A stretch of DNA of 64,000 nt from Acidobacteria bacterium Mor1 (GCA_001664505.1 CP011806.1:2172487-2236486), one strand, 5' to 3'; positions 7,225 through 16,051 are shown, counted from the stretch's first letter. Program-made: numbers and translations. Notes: generated by a model not told the origin, from the sequence alone.

Positions 7225-9264
7225 ATGCAGACGATTCAGCCCGCGCGCTTGCTTCCCGGTGTCTCTTCCGACTCCCTCGACAGCGGTTCCTCCGCCGGCG
7301 GCGGGGGTAAGCAGGCGACGACCCTCAAGGGCAAGGCCCTGATCTTCTGGGACCCCGAAACGCCGGGCAAGAAGCTGGACGCCATCGACACCGACCAGAT
7401 CACTCCGGCGGCCTACTGCGTGTCCGAAGGGCTCGACACCCTCGACGAGAAGTGGAAGGTCGGCTCCTTTTACTACCTGATGCCCGACTTCCGGAAGCGG
7501 GTCCACAGCGGCGAAACCTTCGTCATCGCCGGCGACCGTTTCGCCATCGGCTCCTCCCGCGAGATGAGCCCCGCCGGACTGAAGGCGGTTGCCGAAGAGG
7601 TCGGCCTCGAGATGGTCGTGGTCTGTGGCGAGAACATGGGGGACATCTTCCGCCGCAACTCGCTGAACCTCGGGCTGCATGTGGTGCAGAGCCCCGAGGC
7701 GGTGGCGGACGCCCAGGACGGCGACGAATTCTCTTTCGATCCCAAGAGCCGCGCCCTGCGCAATGAGACCCAGGACAAGGACTACACGCCGGTCCCGCTG
7801 ACCGCCAAGGAAGAGGACATCCGCCAGGGCGGAGGCATCTTCGCCGTGGGACGCCGGGAGTTCGCGGCCTCGGTGCGCCAGGAACCCCGGGTGGAGTGGC
7901 CCGACGCCTCGATCGCCGACGGCTTGACCACCACCGAACAGATCATCTGGGCTCACCGGGTCGACAAGAACGCCGAGGTCGTGCCGGGCAAGACCCTGCG
8001 GGTCTACGCCGACCTGCTGCCGGTCTCCGACGGCACCGGCCCCTTCGCGATCCACACCTTCAACCAGATCACCGGCGGCAACACGATCTACCCGCGGCAG
8101 ATCGCCGTGGCCAACGATCACTTCGTGTTCACCGGCAAGGACTCGGACGACAAGCAGACCCAGATCTCGAAGCAGTTCGCCGAGAAGTACGACATCCGAC
8201 ACCCGCACTACGCCAACCCCGGCGACGGAATCTTCCACTTCTACTTCCCCGAGCAGGGGCTGGTGCTGCCCGGATTGATGATCCCCGGCGCCGACTCCCA
8301 CAGCCGGGCCTACGGAGCCTACGGCGCCATCGGTATCGGGGTCGGCTCGACCACCTCGGGGTTCGGCTGGTCCACCGGCTACATCTACTTCACCCTGGCC
8401 AAGGCGCGCCGGGTGACGCTGCGGGGCAAGCTCCAGCCCTGGGTCAGCGGCAAGGACATCGTGCTCAAGCTGCTCGAGACCTGGGGCGCCAGGCAGTCCC
8501 AGGGCATGTCGGTGGAGTTCATCGACGCCGACCAACAGCTCCCGATCGCCTACCGCAACACCATCTGCAACATGATGGCCGAGGGAGAATCGCAGAACGG
8601 CATCTTCGCCGCCGACGACATCACCTACAAGTGGTACGCCGAGAAGGGCATGTCCGAATCGCAGCTGCCCTACCCGCGGATCAAGCCGGGCAAGAACGCC
8701 CGCTACGCGATCGACGAGACCCTGGATCTGTCCTCGGTGGAACCGATGATCGCCAAGCCCTACAGCCCGGGCAACGCCTTCCCGGCAGGTGAGGTGGCCA
8801 AGGAACGGATCAAGTTCGACAAGGCCTACATCGGCTCCTGCACCAACGGCAGCTACGACGACCTGCTCTCCGCCGCGCTGATCCTGCGTGCGGGCAACCG
8901 TGCCGGCGCCAAGAAGGCGGTCACCGACTTCGTGATCTTCCCCGGCTCCGGCGGCGTGAAGCAGCTGATCGAAAAGCCCGACTCCCGGCTTGACGGCGAG
9001 TCGATCGCCAACGTGCTGCGGGAAGCCGGCGGCCAGATCCGCGACTCCTGGTGCGGCCCCTGTTTCGGCCAGGGCGCCGATGCCCTGGAAAAGGGGGAGG
9101 TGGCGATCACCACCTTCAACCGCAACTGGCAGAACCGCATGGGCCTCGGCGGCCTGGGCTACCTGGCGAGCCCGGCGGTGGTCGCGGCCTCGGCGCTGGT
9201 GGGCTACATGGCTCCGCCCGATGAGCTCGGTATCAGCTGGGAAGCGGGCGAGTTCGGGGTCTAG
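7225..9264 (+). CDS. Aconitase-superfamily hydratase with N-terminal swivel domain
   Basis: The 679-residue protein belongs to the aconitase/isopropylmalate isomerase superfamily. The swivel domain comes first: GDRFAIGSSREMSP at about residues 107-120 carries the conserved Ser-Arg substrate loop. The catalytic domain follows, with GADSHSRAYG, then IGSCTNGS (first cluster Cys) and WCGPCFG (the other two). This order matches AcnB rather than AcnA, but the N-terminal HEAT-like domain of AcnB (about 160 residues) is absent. It probably interconverts a citrate/isocitrate-type hydroxy tricarboxylate; the exact substrate is uncertain. It is expressed from its own promoter downstream of mutY. Confidence 0.88.
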   Translation: MQTIQPARLLPGVSSDSLDSGSSAGGGGKQATTLKGKALIFWDPETPGKKLDAIDTDQITPAAYCVSEGLDTLDEKWKVGSFYYLMPDFRKRVHSGETFVIAGDRFAIGSSREMSPAGLKAVAEEVGLEMVVVCGENMGDIFRRNSLNLGLHVVQSPEAVADAQDGDEFSFDPKSRALRNETQDKDYTPVPLTAKEEDIRQGGGIFAVGRREFAASVRQEPRVEWPDASIADGLTTTEQIIWAHRVDKNAEVVPGKTLRVYADLLPVSDGTGPFAIHTFNQITGGNTIYPRQIAVANDHFVFTGKDSDDKQTQISKQFAEKYDIRHPHYANPGDGIFHFYFPEQGLVLPGLMIPGADSHSRAYGAYGAIGIGVGSTTSGFGWSTGYIYFTLAKARRVTLRGKLQPWVSGKDIVLKLLETWGARQSQGMSVEFIDADQQLPIAYRNTICNMMAEGESQNGIFAADDITYKWYAEKGMSESQLPYPRIKPGKNARYAIDETLDLSSVEPMIAKPYSPGNAFPAGEVAKERIKFDKAYIGSCTNGSYDDLLSAALILRAGNRAGAKKAVTDFVIFPGSGGVKQLIEKPDSRLDGESIANVLREAGGQIRDSWCGPCFGQGADALEKGEVAITTFNRNWQNRMGLGGLGYLASPAVVAASALVGYMAPPDELGISWEAGEFGV

Positions 9265-9304
9265 GCCGCTCCGCATATCGCTACCTGCGGGGCCGGAACT
9301 CCGC

Positions 9305-9310
9305 TAAGAT
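9305..9310 (+). promoter_or_regulatory. -10 element for a leaderless transcript
   Basis: TAAGAT is followed by CGATCC and then the ATG at 9317, a 6-nt gap that would place the transcription start at the A of ATG. No Shine-Dalgarno sequence precedes the gene. Confidence 0.4.
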
Positions 9311-9316
9311 CGATCC

Positions 9317-9556
9317 ATGGATTCTGCGCCGGAGAGCTACGCCAAACGCGTCGCCGCCCTGACTCCCGCCGAGAAGGTGCGGCAAGCGGAAGCCCTGCGC
9401 CTATGGTCCCGTGAGTACCTCAAGCGGACCATTCTGCGCGAAACGCCCGGCATCTCCGGCGAGGAACTGCGCTGGGAACTGGCGCTCCGCATCTACGGTT
9501 CGGACCCGAAGTTTCGTGCATGGGCCGAGGAGCGGCGCAACCGTGCTGCCCGCTGA
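9317..9556 (+). CDS. Small helical protein paired with a nucleotidyltransferase
   Basis: The 79-residue, mostly helical, charged protein contains LTPAEKVRQAEALR, a central helix with SREYLKRTI, and GISGEELRWELALRIYG. It resembles the roughly 80-residue proteins that commonly sit directly before DUF6036/AbiEii-like nucleotidyltransferases. The stop overlaps the start of the following nucleotidyltransferase frame by 14 nt. This gene size and order are typical of two-gene toxin-antitoxin-like modules. Which partner would be toxic, or whether either is, cannot be told. It appears to have its own leaderless promoter. Confidence 0.7.
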   Translation: MDSAPESYAKRVAALTPAEKVRQAEALRLWSREYLKRTILRETPGISGEELRWELALRIYGSDPKFRAWAEERRNRAAR

Positions 9557-10117
9557 CTCGTTCCTGCCGGCCCTGAATCGCGTCACCGAGATTCTCGACA
9601 GGCTCGAAATTCGATACCACCTGACGGGGGGCATCACGGCCATCGTGTATGGCGAGCCGCGGATGACCCAGGACATCGACCTCGTGCTGGTCCTGACGCG
9701 GTCGGCCGCCTCGAAGGCCCGCTCCTCAGCGCACTGAAGGACGCGGGATTCGAGTTCAGTTCTGAAACCGCTCGAAAGGCAATCGCCGACAGGAAGATGT
9801 TTCAACTGCTCGATCCGGAGCTGGTGCTGAAGCTCGACCTCTACGTCCGATGCTTGATCCCGGGGGAACTTGACCGATCAGGTATGGTCGAAATCTCGCC
9901 TGGATCCGTTTTCCCCGTGGTATCGCGTCGGGATGCCGCACTTTCGAAGCTGATCTGGATTGATCACGGTAGCCATCGCAGCAGACGAGACCTGCGACGG
10001 CTCTTCGAAGGTGGCACCTCGGACGAACAACGGAGCATCCGCGAATCGGCGACGGCCATGGGCATGCAAGACCTCCTCGGGGAGGTACTCGCAGAGTCGG
10101 ACGAACTCGATATCTGA
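9543..10117 (+). pseudogene. Nucleotidyltransferase (DUF6036/AbiEii-like), frameshifted
   Basis: The first segment, from GTG 9543, encodes the nucleotidyltransferase core: HLTGGITAIVYGEPRMTQDIDLVLVL, with GG near the start and the D-x-D metal pair in DIDLV. It stops at 9737. Homology resumes in another frame before that, from about 9719 (PLLSALKDAGFEF), and runs to 10117 with LDPELVLKLDLYV and LSKLIWIDHGSHRSRRDL. A single-base change near 9700-9718 restores one protein of about 190 residues. It is either a real disabling mutation or an assembly error. No slippery run is evident, so programmed frameshifting is unlikely. Confidence 0.75.
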
Positions 10118-10134
10118 CGCCGTGGCGCGCAAAC

Positions 10135-11055
10135 TCACCCGCCTCGAATCGACTCCGCGGCGCGTTTGCCCAGGAGCAGTGCTCCAACGAGCCCCGGCGG
10201 CTCCTGGGTCAGTCCCGGCGATGCCAGGAAGCTCTCGGTGTCCTGTTCGATCTCCGACAGGGCGTAGCCTGCAGCCGCCGCGCGATAGGCGGTGCGCACC
10301 CGCTCGTAGAGGGAGGCTCGCTGGAACACGCCGCCACCGAGGATGATCCTCTCGGGGCGCAGTGCAAAGGTGAGGTTGGCGCAGAGCGTTCCGATGTAGA
10401 ACGCCTCGATGCGCCAGCCGTCGTGATCGTCGGGTAGTTCTTCGGCAGGCGAGCCCCAGCGTTCAGCCATCGCAGGGCCGGACGCCAGGCCTTCGACGCA
10501 GTCGCCGTGGTAGGGGCAGACGCCGGGGAAGCGCTCATCTCCTGCGGCCCGGGGCACCCGCATGTGGCCGATCTCCGTATGGCCCGCCCCCCTGACCGAA
10601 TCGCCTGCGGAGAAGACCCCGACTCCGATGCCGGTTCCCACGGTCATGTAGGCAAAGTGGGAGAGCCCGCGGGCCGCGCCTGCCATGCCCTCGGCCCGGG
10701 CGGCACAGTTGACGTCGGTGTCGATGCGCACCGGCGCGCCCAGGGTTTCCCGCACCGCGCCGCCGATGTCGAAGCCCTGCCAACCCGGCTTGGGAGTCGT
10801 GGTCAGGTGGCCGTAGTTCGGCGAGCCGGGGCGCAAGTCCAGCGGGCCGAAGCTGGCCACGCCGGCACCGGCGACAGGGCCGTGGGCCGCCGAGGCCCCG
10901 GCAAAGAAGTCCCTGACGTCGCGGAAGGTCTCCTCGGGGGTGCGGGTGGCGATGCGCGCCAACTCCAGCACCGCACCCTCACCGTCGGCGACGGCACAGA
11001 TGAACTTGGTGCCGCCGGCTTCGATTCCCGCGACCAGGCCGTTCTTCTCGGTCAA
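10135..11055 (-). CDS. ROK-family sugar kinase (fructokinase type)
   Basis: The 306-residue protein has the ROK phosphate loop GIEAGGTKF, the catalytic Asp region (RIDTDVNCAA), GTGIGVGV, and the zinc-binding segment GHMRVPR...CPYHGDCVEGLASG that marks the fructokinase/mannokinase branch. It phosphorylates a hexose, probably fructose. TTG 11055 is chosen as start because CGGAG lies 6 nt upstream and the phosphate loop falls close to the N-terminus as usual. An upstream ATG at 11154 would add a 33-residue lipoprotein-like leader that is unexpected for a cytosolic kinase. It is divergent from the haemoglobin operon and converges with the nucleotidyltransferase. Confidence 0.9.
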   Translation of the reverse strand: MTEKNGLVAGIEAGGTKFICAVADGEGAVLELARIATRTPEETFRDVRDFFAGASAAHGPVAGAGVASFGPLDLRPGSPNYGHLTTTPKPGWQGFDIGGAVRETLGAPVRIDTDVNCAARAEGMAGAARGLSHFAYMTVGTGIGVGVFSAGDSVRGAGHTEIGHMRVPRAAGDERFPGVCPYHGDCVEGLASGPAMAERWGSPAEELPDDHDGWRIEAFYIGTLCANLTFALRPERIILGGGVFQRASLYERVRTAYRAAAAGYALSEIEQDTESFLASPGLTQEPPGLVGALLLGKRAAESIRGG

Positions 11056-11186
11056 ATCGGGCTCCGCTTCGATGGTGGGCCGAACCCTGCGATCCGGCAG
11101 CGCGCAGGATACCGCCAACAGGGCCGCGGGGAGGAGCGGCCGGCGAGAATCCACTTTCCCATGATCTTCGAACCCGATTCGTAAAA

Positions 11187-11207
11187 TCTACTTCAATAGA
11201 CTATATT
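11187..11207 (+). promoter_or_regulatory. Promoter with small dyad upstream of haemoglobin operon
   Basis: TATATT (11202-11207) is a -10-like hexamer 22 nt before the start codon. Directly upstream is a dyad, TCTA-n6-TAGA (11187-11200), in the -10/-35 spacer where a repressor could act. The second gene of the operon encodes a predicted Fe-S regulator, so autoregulation is conceivable. The arms are only 4 bp, so the operator claim is weak. Confidence 0.35.
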
Positions 11208-11228
11208 AACCGACGGAGGCACCTGCTC

Positions 11229-11651
11229 ATGACCCAGCTCCACGTCATCGGACCCCAACCGGCCCGCCCCGAGTTCTCGGTGAGCGATATCGAACGGCTG
11301 GTCCACACCTTCTACGCCCGGGTGCGTGAGCATGAATCGCTGGAGCCGGTGTTCGCCCGCCGGGTCACCGACTGGCCCTATCACCTCGATCGTATGGTCG
11401 GCTTCTGGCGTTCGGTGCTGCGCGGCGAACCCACCTTCCAGGCGTCACCGCGAGGCAACCCGCCGAAGCTTCACTGGTCCATCGAGGAACTGGAGCATCG
11501 TCACTTCACCGAATGGCTGGCACTGTTCGGTGAGGTCGCCGAAGAAGTCTTCCCGGCGGAACATGCGGAGTACCTGCGCAGTCGAGCCGCTCGAATTGCC
11601 GTGACCCTCTCCCGGCACGCCAAGGGACCACGGAGCTCTTCCGCGTCGTGA
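11229..11651 (+). CDS. Group III truncated haemoglobin
   Basis: The 140-residue globin fits the TrHb3 (P group) pattern: LVHTFYARVREHESLEPVF, then RVTDWPYHLDRMVGFWRSVL, and HFTEWLALFGEVAEEVF. The proximal His is expected in the EELEHRHFTEW region. Such proteins bind oxygen or NO and are tied to NO detoxification or microaerobic respiration. GGAGG lies 9 nt before ATG 11229. The stop overlaps the next start (GTGA), so the globin and the regulator are translationally coupled. Confidence 0.9.
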   Translation: MTQLHVIGPQPARPEFSVSDIERLVHTFYARVREHESLEPVFARRVTDWPYHLDRMVGFWRSVLRGEPTFQASPRGNPPKLHWSIEELEHRHFTEWLALFGEVAEEVFPAEHAEYLRSRAARIAVTLSRHAKGPRSSSAS

Positions 11652-12328
11652 GCCGCCGGAACAGTGGACTGCTGCCTGAGACCCGCACCCGGATTCTCTC
11701 CACTCTCAAGCGGCGGGGACAGGCGACGGTGGACGACCTCGTGCGGGCACTGGATCTGTCCAAAACCGCGGTGCGCGCCCAGCTGCTTCGCCTCGAAGAA
11801 CAGGGCCTGATCGCCCGGGCGGCGCCACCTGAGCCGGCCGCCCCCGGACGGCCGCCGCTGGCCTTCAAGGTCACCGGCAAGGGAGACACCGTCTTTCCTT
11901 CCGACGACGGTGCGCTGCTGACCCGGCTACTGCGCTTTCTGTCGGACAACGGAGAGACCCGGATCATGGAAGAGTTCTTCGCCGAGCTCTGGCGGGAGCG
12001 GGAGGCGGAGTACGAACGGAAGCTGGGCCGGCGCAAGGGGCAGCGAGAGCCGCTGGCCTCCAGATTGGCCGCAGCCAGGCAGGTGCTGGCAGCGGGCAAC
12101 TTCATGCCGCAAATCGAACGGGTGAAGTCAACCGGCGCGGATCGAGAAGCGGGAGTGTGCATCCGGGAGTGCCACTGCCCCCTCCCGGCAGCGGTGCGCG
12201 CCACCCGTATCCCCTGCAGGCTCGAGGCGGAGTTCCTGGAACGGGTGGTCGGAACGGCGCCGAATCGAATTCGCTACACGACCCCCCGGGACCCGGTCTG
12301 CACCTTCGAGTTCCCCGAGCCTCACTGA
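11648..12328 (+). CDS. HTH transcriptional regulator with C-terminal Cys cluster (SufR-like)
   Basis: The 226-residue protein has an N-terminal winged helix (residues 9-80; TVDDLVRALDLSKTAVRAQLLRLEEQGLI and a GRPPLAFKVT wing). The C-terminus has Cys171, Cys175, Cys177, Cys190 and Cys218. The pattern HCPLPAAVR...C...C follows the NCP-C-C arrangement of SufR-like Fe-S regulators of the DeoR/ArsR-like group. It likely senses iron-sulfur status, oxidants or NO and acts on DNA. Coupling to a truncated haemoglobin fits NO or oxygen sensing. Its last 7 nt overlap the convergent peptidase gene. Confidence 0.85.
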   Translation: MSRRNSGLLPETRTRILSTLKRRGQATVDDLVRALDLSKTAVRAQLLRLEEQGLIARAAPPEPAAPGRPPLAFKVTGKGDTVFPSDDGALLTRLLRFLSDNGETRIMEEFFAELWREREAEYERKLGRRKGQREPLASRLAAARQVLAAGNFMPQIERVKSTGADREAGVCIRECHCPLPAAVRATRIPCRLEAEFLERVVGTAPNRIRYTTPRDPVCTFEFPEPH

Positions 12329-15300
12329 GTGCCGTTGATCTCGAACCGCTGAAGCGCCGACACATCGGCGCCCCGGGCCTCCGCCGCCTGGAGCGCTTCC
12401 AGGGCCAGCTTGCCCTCGCCCAGCATGTCCGAGGTGATCGCCAACAACAGGTAGCCGTCGGCCGAGCGCAGGATGCCGTCGTCCTTCCACTGCTTGAGCC
12501 GGCGGTGGGCCACATCCGGCTTCCCGGACAACACCTCGTAGCGCGCACGCAGGATGCCCAGACTCCGCCCGACCTGGCTGGTTTCGTAGGCCCGAGCCTG
12601 GCCGGCGCGAATGGTCTCGACGATGGCGTCGTTGAGGGAACTCCCCACCCCCTGCATCGCTCGCCGAGCCCTGGGGGACGTGCCCGAGCGCCAATCAAGC
12701 ATGGTGTTGATCGTCGAGAGCCGGCTGCGGTAGCGGCGACGCCCGCCGAACGATATCTGCTCCTCCGCCGCCTGGAGCGCCTCCCCCGCCTCGTCGATCC
12801 GCCCCTGGTCCAGGTAAAGCCAGGCGAGGTTCGTGTGGGCGCCTGCGTCGAGGATGCGGCCCTCGAGCCAGAGCACCTGGGCCTCGAGATTGGTCTTGGG
12901 CGCGCCCGGATGGACCGGCTGTTCGAAGACCGAACGGAACAGCTCCTCGGCAGCCGCGTTATCCCCCTCGGCCAGCAGGCTCTGTGCACGGCGCAGCGCC
13001 GTACGCTTCGGCGACTGCTCGGCGCTGTAGAAGCGGCCGAAGACCGCACGCTCCCGGTCGAGCCAGAAGGAGCGCGGCGGATGATCGAGGGGCAGATCGA
13101 AGCGGTAGACCGGATCGCTCATCACCAGCTTGCCCGCGACCCGGGATTCGCCGTCGCCACCGGCATCGACCACCACCTCCACCGGCGCGATCACCGGAAC
13201 CGAAGCCGCCTCCTGGGACACCATCTCCCGCCGCATGTCGTAGCGGCCGTCGTCCAGCGGCACCGCGCGCACCGCGTAGCGATACGGCGCCTGCTGTTCG
13301 GCGGTGCCGACCACCCGCCACGCGCCTCCGGGTTCCTCGACGAACTCGTAGCTGTAGTAGACCTCGGGCAGCCCGGTACCGTAGATCATCCGTTCGGCGA
13401 AGGGCTCGAGGTCGATGCCGGTGTGCGCTTCCAGATGCGCGATGAAGTCTTCCGTGGAGATCGACTCGAAGGCGCGATTCGCGGTCAGGTCCCGCAAGCT
13501 CTTGAGGAACTGCTCTTCCCCGACGAACTGGCTCAGGGTGTTGAGCACCACGGCGCCCTTCTTGTAGACCACGGCGCCATAGGCGGTGGGCCACAGCCGG
13601 GAATTCAGGCGGCGGCCCAGGGTCAACGGCCCCAGGGATTCCACCGGCCGGCCGTCGGGAGTCAACTCGGTCAGGATCGACTGCCAGTCGCGAATCGGCC
13701 CGGAGAACATCCGCGGGTCCTGGGCGACCGAACGCCCCCACAGCATCGCGGCGTAGTTGGCCATGGCCTCGCTGATCCACTCGTCGCGATAGCTGCGCCA
13801 GCCGATGACGTTGCCCCACCACTGATGGGCGATCTCGTGGGCGACGACACTTCCGCGATCCTGAACTCCCGACAACACCTGAAAAGTGCCGAAGTCCTCG
13901 AGCAGGCTGCGCGAGAGGGTGACGAACCCGAGCAAACCCTGGGAGAACGAACGCGCCGCGGTGACCACCGTCAGCCGGTCCAGCGGATAGGGCCCGAACT
14001 GCTCCTCGTAGAGGGTCAGGCTGGTGCGCAGGCTGTCGTGAAAATCCTCCCGGATCTTCTCGGGGATCCGGGCACCCTTGCGGTTGAACGCCAGCTCGAC
14101 CTCGATGTGGCCGACCTGCAGGGTGTCGATGACGAAGTCGCCTATCTCGAAACTGAAGGCGGCCGAAGGTCGATCGAGCTTTCGAAGCTGCCAGCGCCGC
14201 CGGCCCGGCGCCTCCCCTTGCTCCACGACCTCGCCGCTGGCCACGAGCTGCAGCTTGCGGGGCCACTCGAAGCGGGCGTCGTAGGTCGCCCGGTCGATGT
14301 CGCCGGCGTGGGGGTACCAGTGCACGGTGTCCCGCAGGAACAGGATTCCCTGGTCCCTGTCGAGCATCGCGCCGTGGAAGGCGGCCTGTAGTTCCAGGGT
14401 CTGCCCGGGCGCCGGGGCTTTCTCGAGAAACACCTGGGTGTGGTTGCGGGCCTTGCGGTGGAACAGCGCGTTGCCGGCGCCGTCGCGGATCGAATCGTAG
14501 ATCAGGTCGGCGCTGGCCTGGAGCCGCACCACGCGACCGACACCCGGAAGCGCCCTCAACCGGATCGTCGCTTCGCCTGCGAGGTCGCGGAAGTTGTTGT
14601 CGATCTGCGTGTCGAGGCTGTAGTGAATACTCTCGTAGCCCGAAGAGCCGGGAGCCGGGGTACCGTCACCACCCGCGAGCGCTGCCGAGTACCAGGTGCT
14701 CCACTGGCCCAGATCGCCGAGGCCGACGCCCAGCATGTGACCCTTCCGCTGGCGGCTCTCGATCTCCCGCTCCCGGGCCCGGCGCTCCTTCTCACTGGGA
14801 GCCAGCAGCGGGGTGAAGTGTTCGATCTTGACTTGCTCGTGGGCGAGAGGGTCGACCGAGAGCACGAAGGGGCCGAGACGCGGACTCCCTAGCCAGGCTG
14901 CGGTGAAGGCCGGCCGTGGGTCGCTCTCCGCCCCATTCGCCCGGGTCGCGTTGAGCAACATGCCCCCTGTAGCGTCGATCCGGCGGCGTTCGGGCGAGTC
15001 CCGCCAGCGAGCAAACAGTTCGGCGGCGGTGGCGGCCAACTTGCCCGGCGAAGGTTGCTGCTCGAGGGCGCGGAGGCGCTCGAGTACTTCTCGGTCGCCG
15101 ACTACCAGCGCCGCCTGACTGATCGTCTCGTCGAGGGCCTCGTCTCCGGTGAACAGCGCTAGCTGGCCGGCCTCGACCGGGTCCGCGGTCTGCAGCCGAA
15201 GCCGTGCCTCACCGAGGAACAACAGCTCCATGGAGCTGTCGGTGGCCGGAACCTGGAACAGGTGGCCGCGAAGGATGTCCAGCCGGGCGTTGCCCAGGGG

Positions 15301-15510
15301 CAGGGTCAGACCGTCGGCGATTCGCGCCGCTTCGAGCTGCGGCGAGGCGTCGCGAATCGAGCGATAGGCAGCATGGATGCCGCTGGCATCGGAATCGACA
15401 GCCCGGGAGCCAACAGCCTCGGCGTGGGCAGCCGCTGGCGGGACGCCACAGCCTGAAAAGAGCACGAACAGAACGGCGAGCACCGCGCTGATCCGGCTGA
15501 CCGACACCAT
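12322..15510 (-). CDS. Secreted M1-like metallopeptidase with TPR tail
   Basis: The 1062-residue putative lipoprotein (LFSGC at residues 17-21) contains an M1 gluzincin domain: HEIAH at 558-562, QWWGN directly after it, and Glu581 in WISEAMANY as third zinc ligand. The GxMEN exopeptidase motif is not seen; the equivalent stretch reads QGLLGFVTL, so aminopeptidase activity is doubtful. Residues 1-290 are an M1-unlike N-terminal region, and residues about 860-1060 are TPR-like repeats (AHTNLAWLYLDQGRIDEAGEAL). ATG 15510 has GAGG 7 nt upstream. The stop overlaps the convergent regulator gene by 7 nt. Confidence 0.88.
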   Translation of the reverse strand: MVSVSRISAVLAVLFVLFSGCGVPPAAAHAEAVGSRAVDSDASGIHAAYRSIRDASPQLEAARIADGLTLPLGNARLDILRGHLFQVPATDSSMELLFLGEARLRLQTADPVEAGQLALFTGDEALDETISQAALVVGDREVLERLRALEQQPSPGKLAATAAELFARWRDSPERRRIDATGGMLLNATRANGAESDPRPAFTAAWLGSPRLGPFVLSVDPLAHEQVKIEHFTPLLAPSEKERRAREREIESRQRKGHMLGVGLGDLGQWSTWYSAALAGGDGTPAPGSSGYESIHYSLDTQIDNNFRDLAGEATIRLRALPGVGRVVRLQASADLIYDSIRDGAGNALFHRKARNHTQVFLEKAPAPGQTLELQAAFHGAMLDRDQGILFLRDTVHWYPHAGDIDRATYDARFEWPRKLQLVASGEVVEQGEAPGRRRWQLRKLDRPSAAFSFEIGDFVIDTLQVGHIEVELAFNRKGARIPEKIREDFHDSLRTSLTLYEEQFGPYPLDRLTVVTAARSFSQGLLGFVTLSRSLLEDFGTFQVLSGVQDRGSVVAHEIAHQWWGNVIGWRSYRDEWISEAMANYAAMLWGRSVAQDPRMFSGPIRDWQSILTELTPDGRPVESLGPLTLGRRLNSRLWPTAYGAVVYKKGAVVLNTLSQFVGEEQFLKSLRDLTANRAFESISTEDFIAHLEAHTGIDLEPFAERMIYGTGLPEVYYSYEFVEEPGGAWRVVGTAEQQAPYRYAVRAVPLDDGRYDMRREMVSQEAASVPVIAPVEVVVDAGGDGESRVAGKLVMSDPVYRFDLPLDHPPRSFWLDRERAVFGRFYSAEQSPKRTALRRAQSLLAEGDNAAAEELFRSVFEQPVHPGAPKTNLEAQVLWLEGRILDAGAHTNLAWLYLDQGRIDEAGEALQAAEEQISFGGRRRYRSRLSTINTMLDWRSGTSPRARRAMQGVGSSLNDAIVETIRAGQARAYETSQVGRSLGILRARYEVLSGKPDVAHRRLKQWKDDGILRSADGYLLLAITSDMLGEGKLALEALQAAEARGADVSALQRFEINGTQ

Positions 15511-15658
15511 GAACCGACCTCGCTGCTCTGGCCCCTCACTGCCTCATGCGCGGCATTGCGCAAATCCTACTCGGAGCCACCAACGGGAGCAAACCTCTCC
15601 CCGGGGGCGGGCAGACCCGCCCAGGTGCAAATATGCGCCGAAACATCGATGATGGGGA

Positions 15659-16045
15659 TCAGGAGGGGGAAGAACCGCGGAACAGGACCCGCGACCACAT
15701 CGAGCGGTTGTCGGCGACCATCCGGTAGCCCAACCGTACCGCCCAGATGAAGGGCGGAACCTGGAGCAGCGCCGCGGGGACCCGCCACCAGCCGGGAAGG
15801 GTCCGCAGGACGTGGAGCGCGGCGTCCCCCCCCTTGAGGATCGAGCCGTCGGGGCGCACCACGTGCATGTCCCGCTCACAGGCCTTGCTCAGCTCCGGCG
15901 TCATCGGCGGGGATGGGGCCTGCTGATAGGGCGTGAGGGTCAGTCGCCCGTTGGAGTCCTTCCGGGCGGCCCAATCCGCACAGCGACGGCAAAGGCCGCA
16001 CTGGCCGTCCCAGAGGACGAGGGTTCTGGGGCCGGGATCGGGCAT
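15659..16045 (-). CDS. DCC-family thiol-disulfide oxidoreductase (DUF393)
   Basis: The 128-residue protein begins with strand LVLWDGQCGLCRRC, the D-G-x-C-x-x-C signature of the DCC1/DUF393 family. Also present are DMHVVRPDGSILKGGDAAL and a hydrophobic C-terminal part (LLQVPPFIWAVRLGYRMVADNR) typical of the family. It is presumed to be a thiol-disulfide oxidoreductase from the motif; substrates are unknown. A -10-like TAAACT lies exactly 6 nt before the ATG, within the end of the upstream membrane-protein gene, so it may also be made from its own leaderless transcript. Confidence 0.9.
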   Translation of the reverse strand: MPDPGPRTLVLWDGQCGLCRRCADWAARKDSNGRLTLTPYQQAPSPPMTPELSKACERDMHVVRPDGSILKGGDAALHVLRTLPGWWRVPAALLQVPPFIWAVRLGYRMVADNRSMWSRVLFRGSSPS

Positions 16046-16051
16046 ACGGAT

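Noticed and set aside
7213-9276. A 687-codon open frame on the minus strand opposite the aconitase-family gene
   Set aside because: Composition is Gly/Val/Asp/Leu-rich with no family signal, typical of the antisense frame of a GC-rich gene. The plus-strand frame has full aconitase motifs.
9543-10117. Selenocysteine or programmed frameshift in the nucleotidyltransferase
   Set aside because: The break is a change of frame, not an in-frame TGA, and no slippery heptamer is seen.
11056-11154. N-terminal extension of the ROK kinase with a lipoprotein-like leader
   Set aside because: A TTG at 11055 has a well-placed CGGAG and gives the normal ROK N-terminus. An exported sugar kinase would lack ATP.
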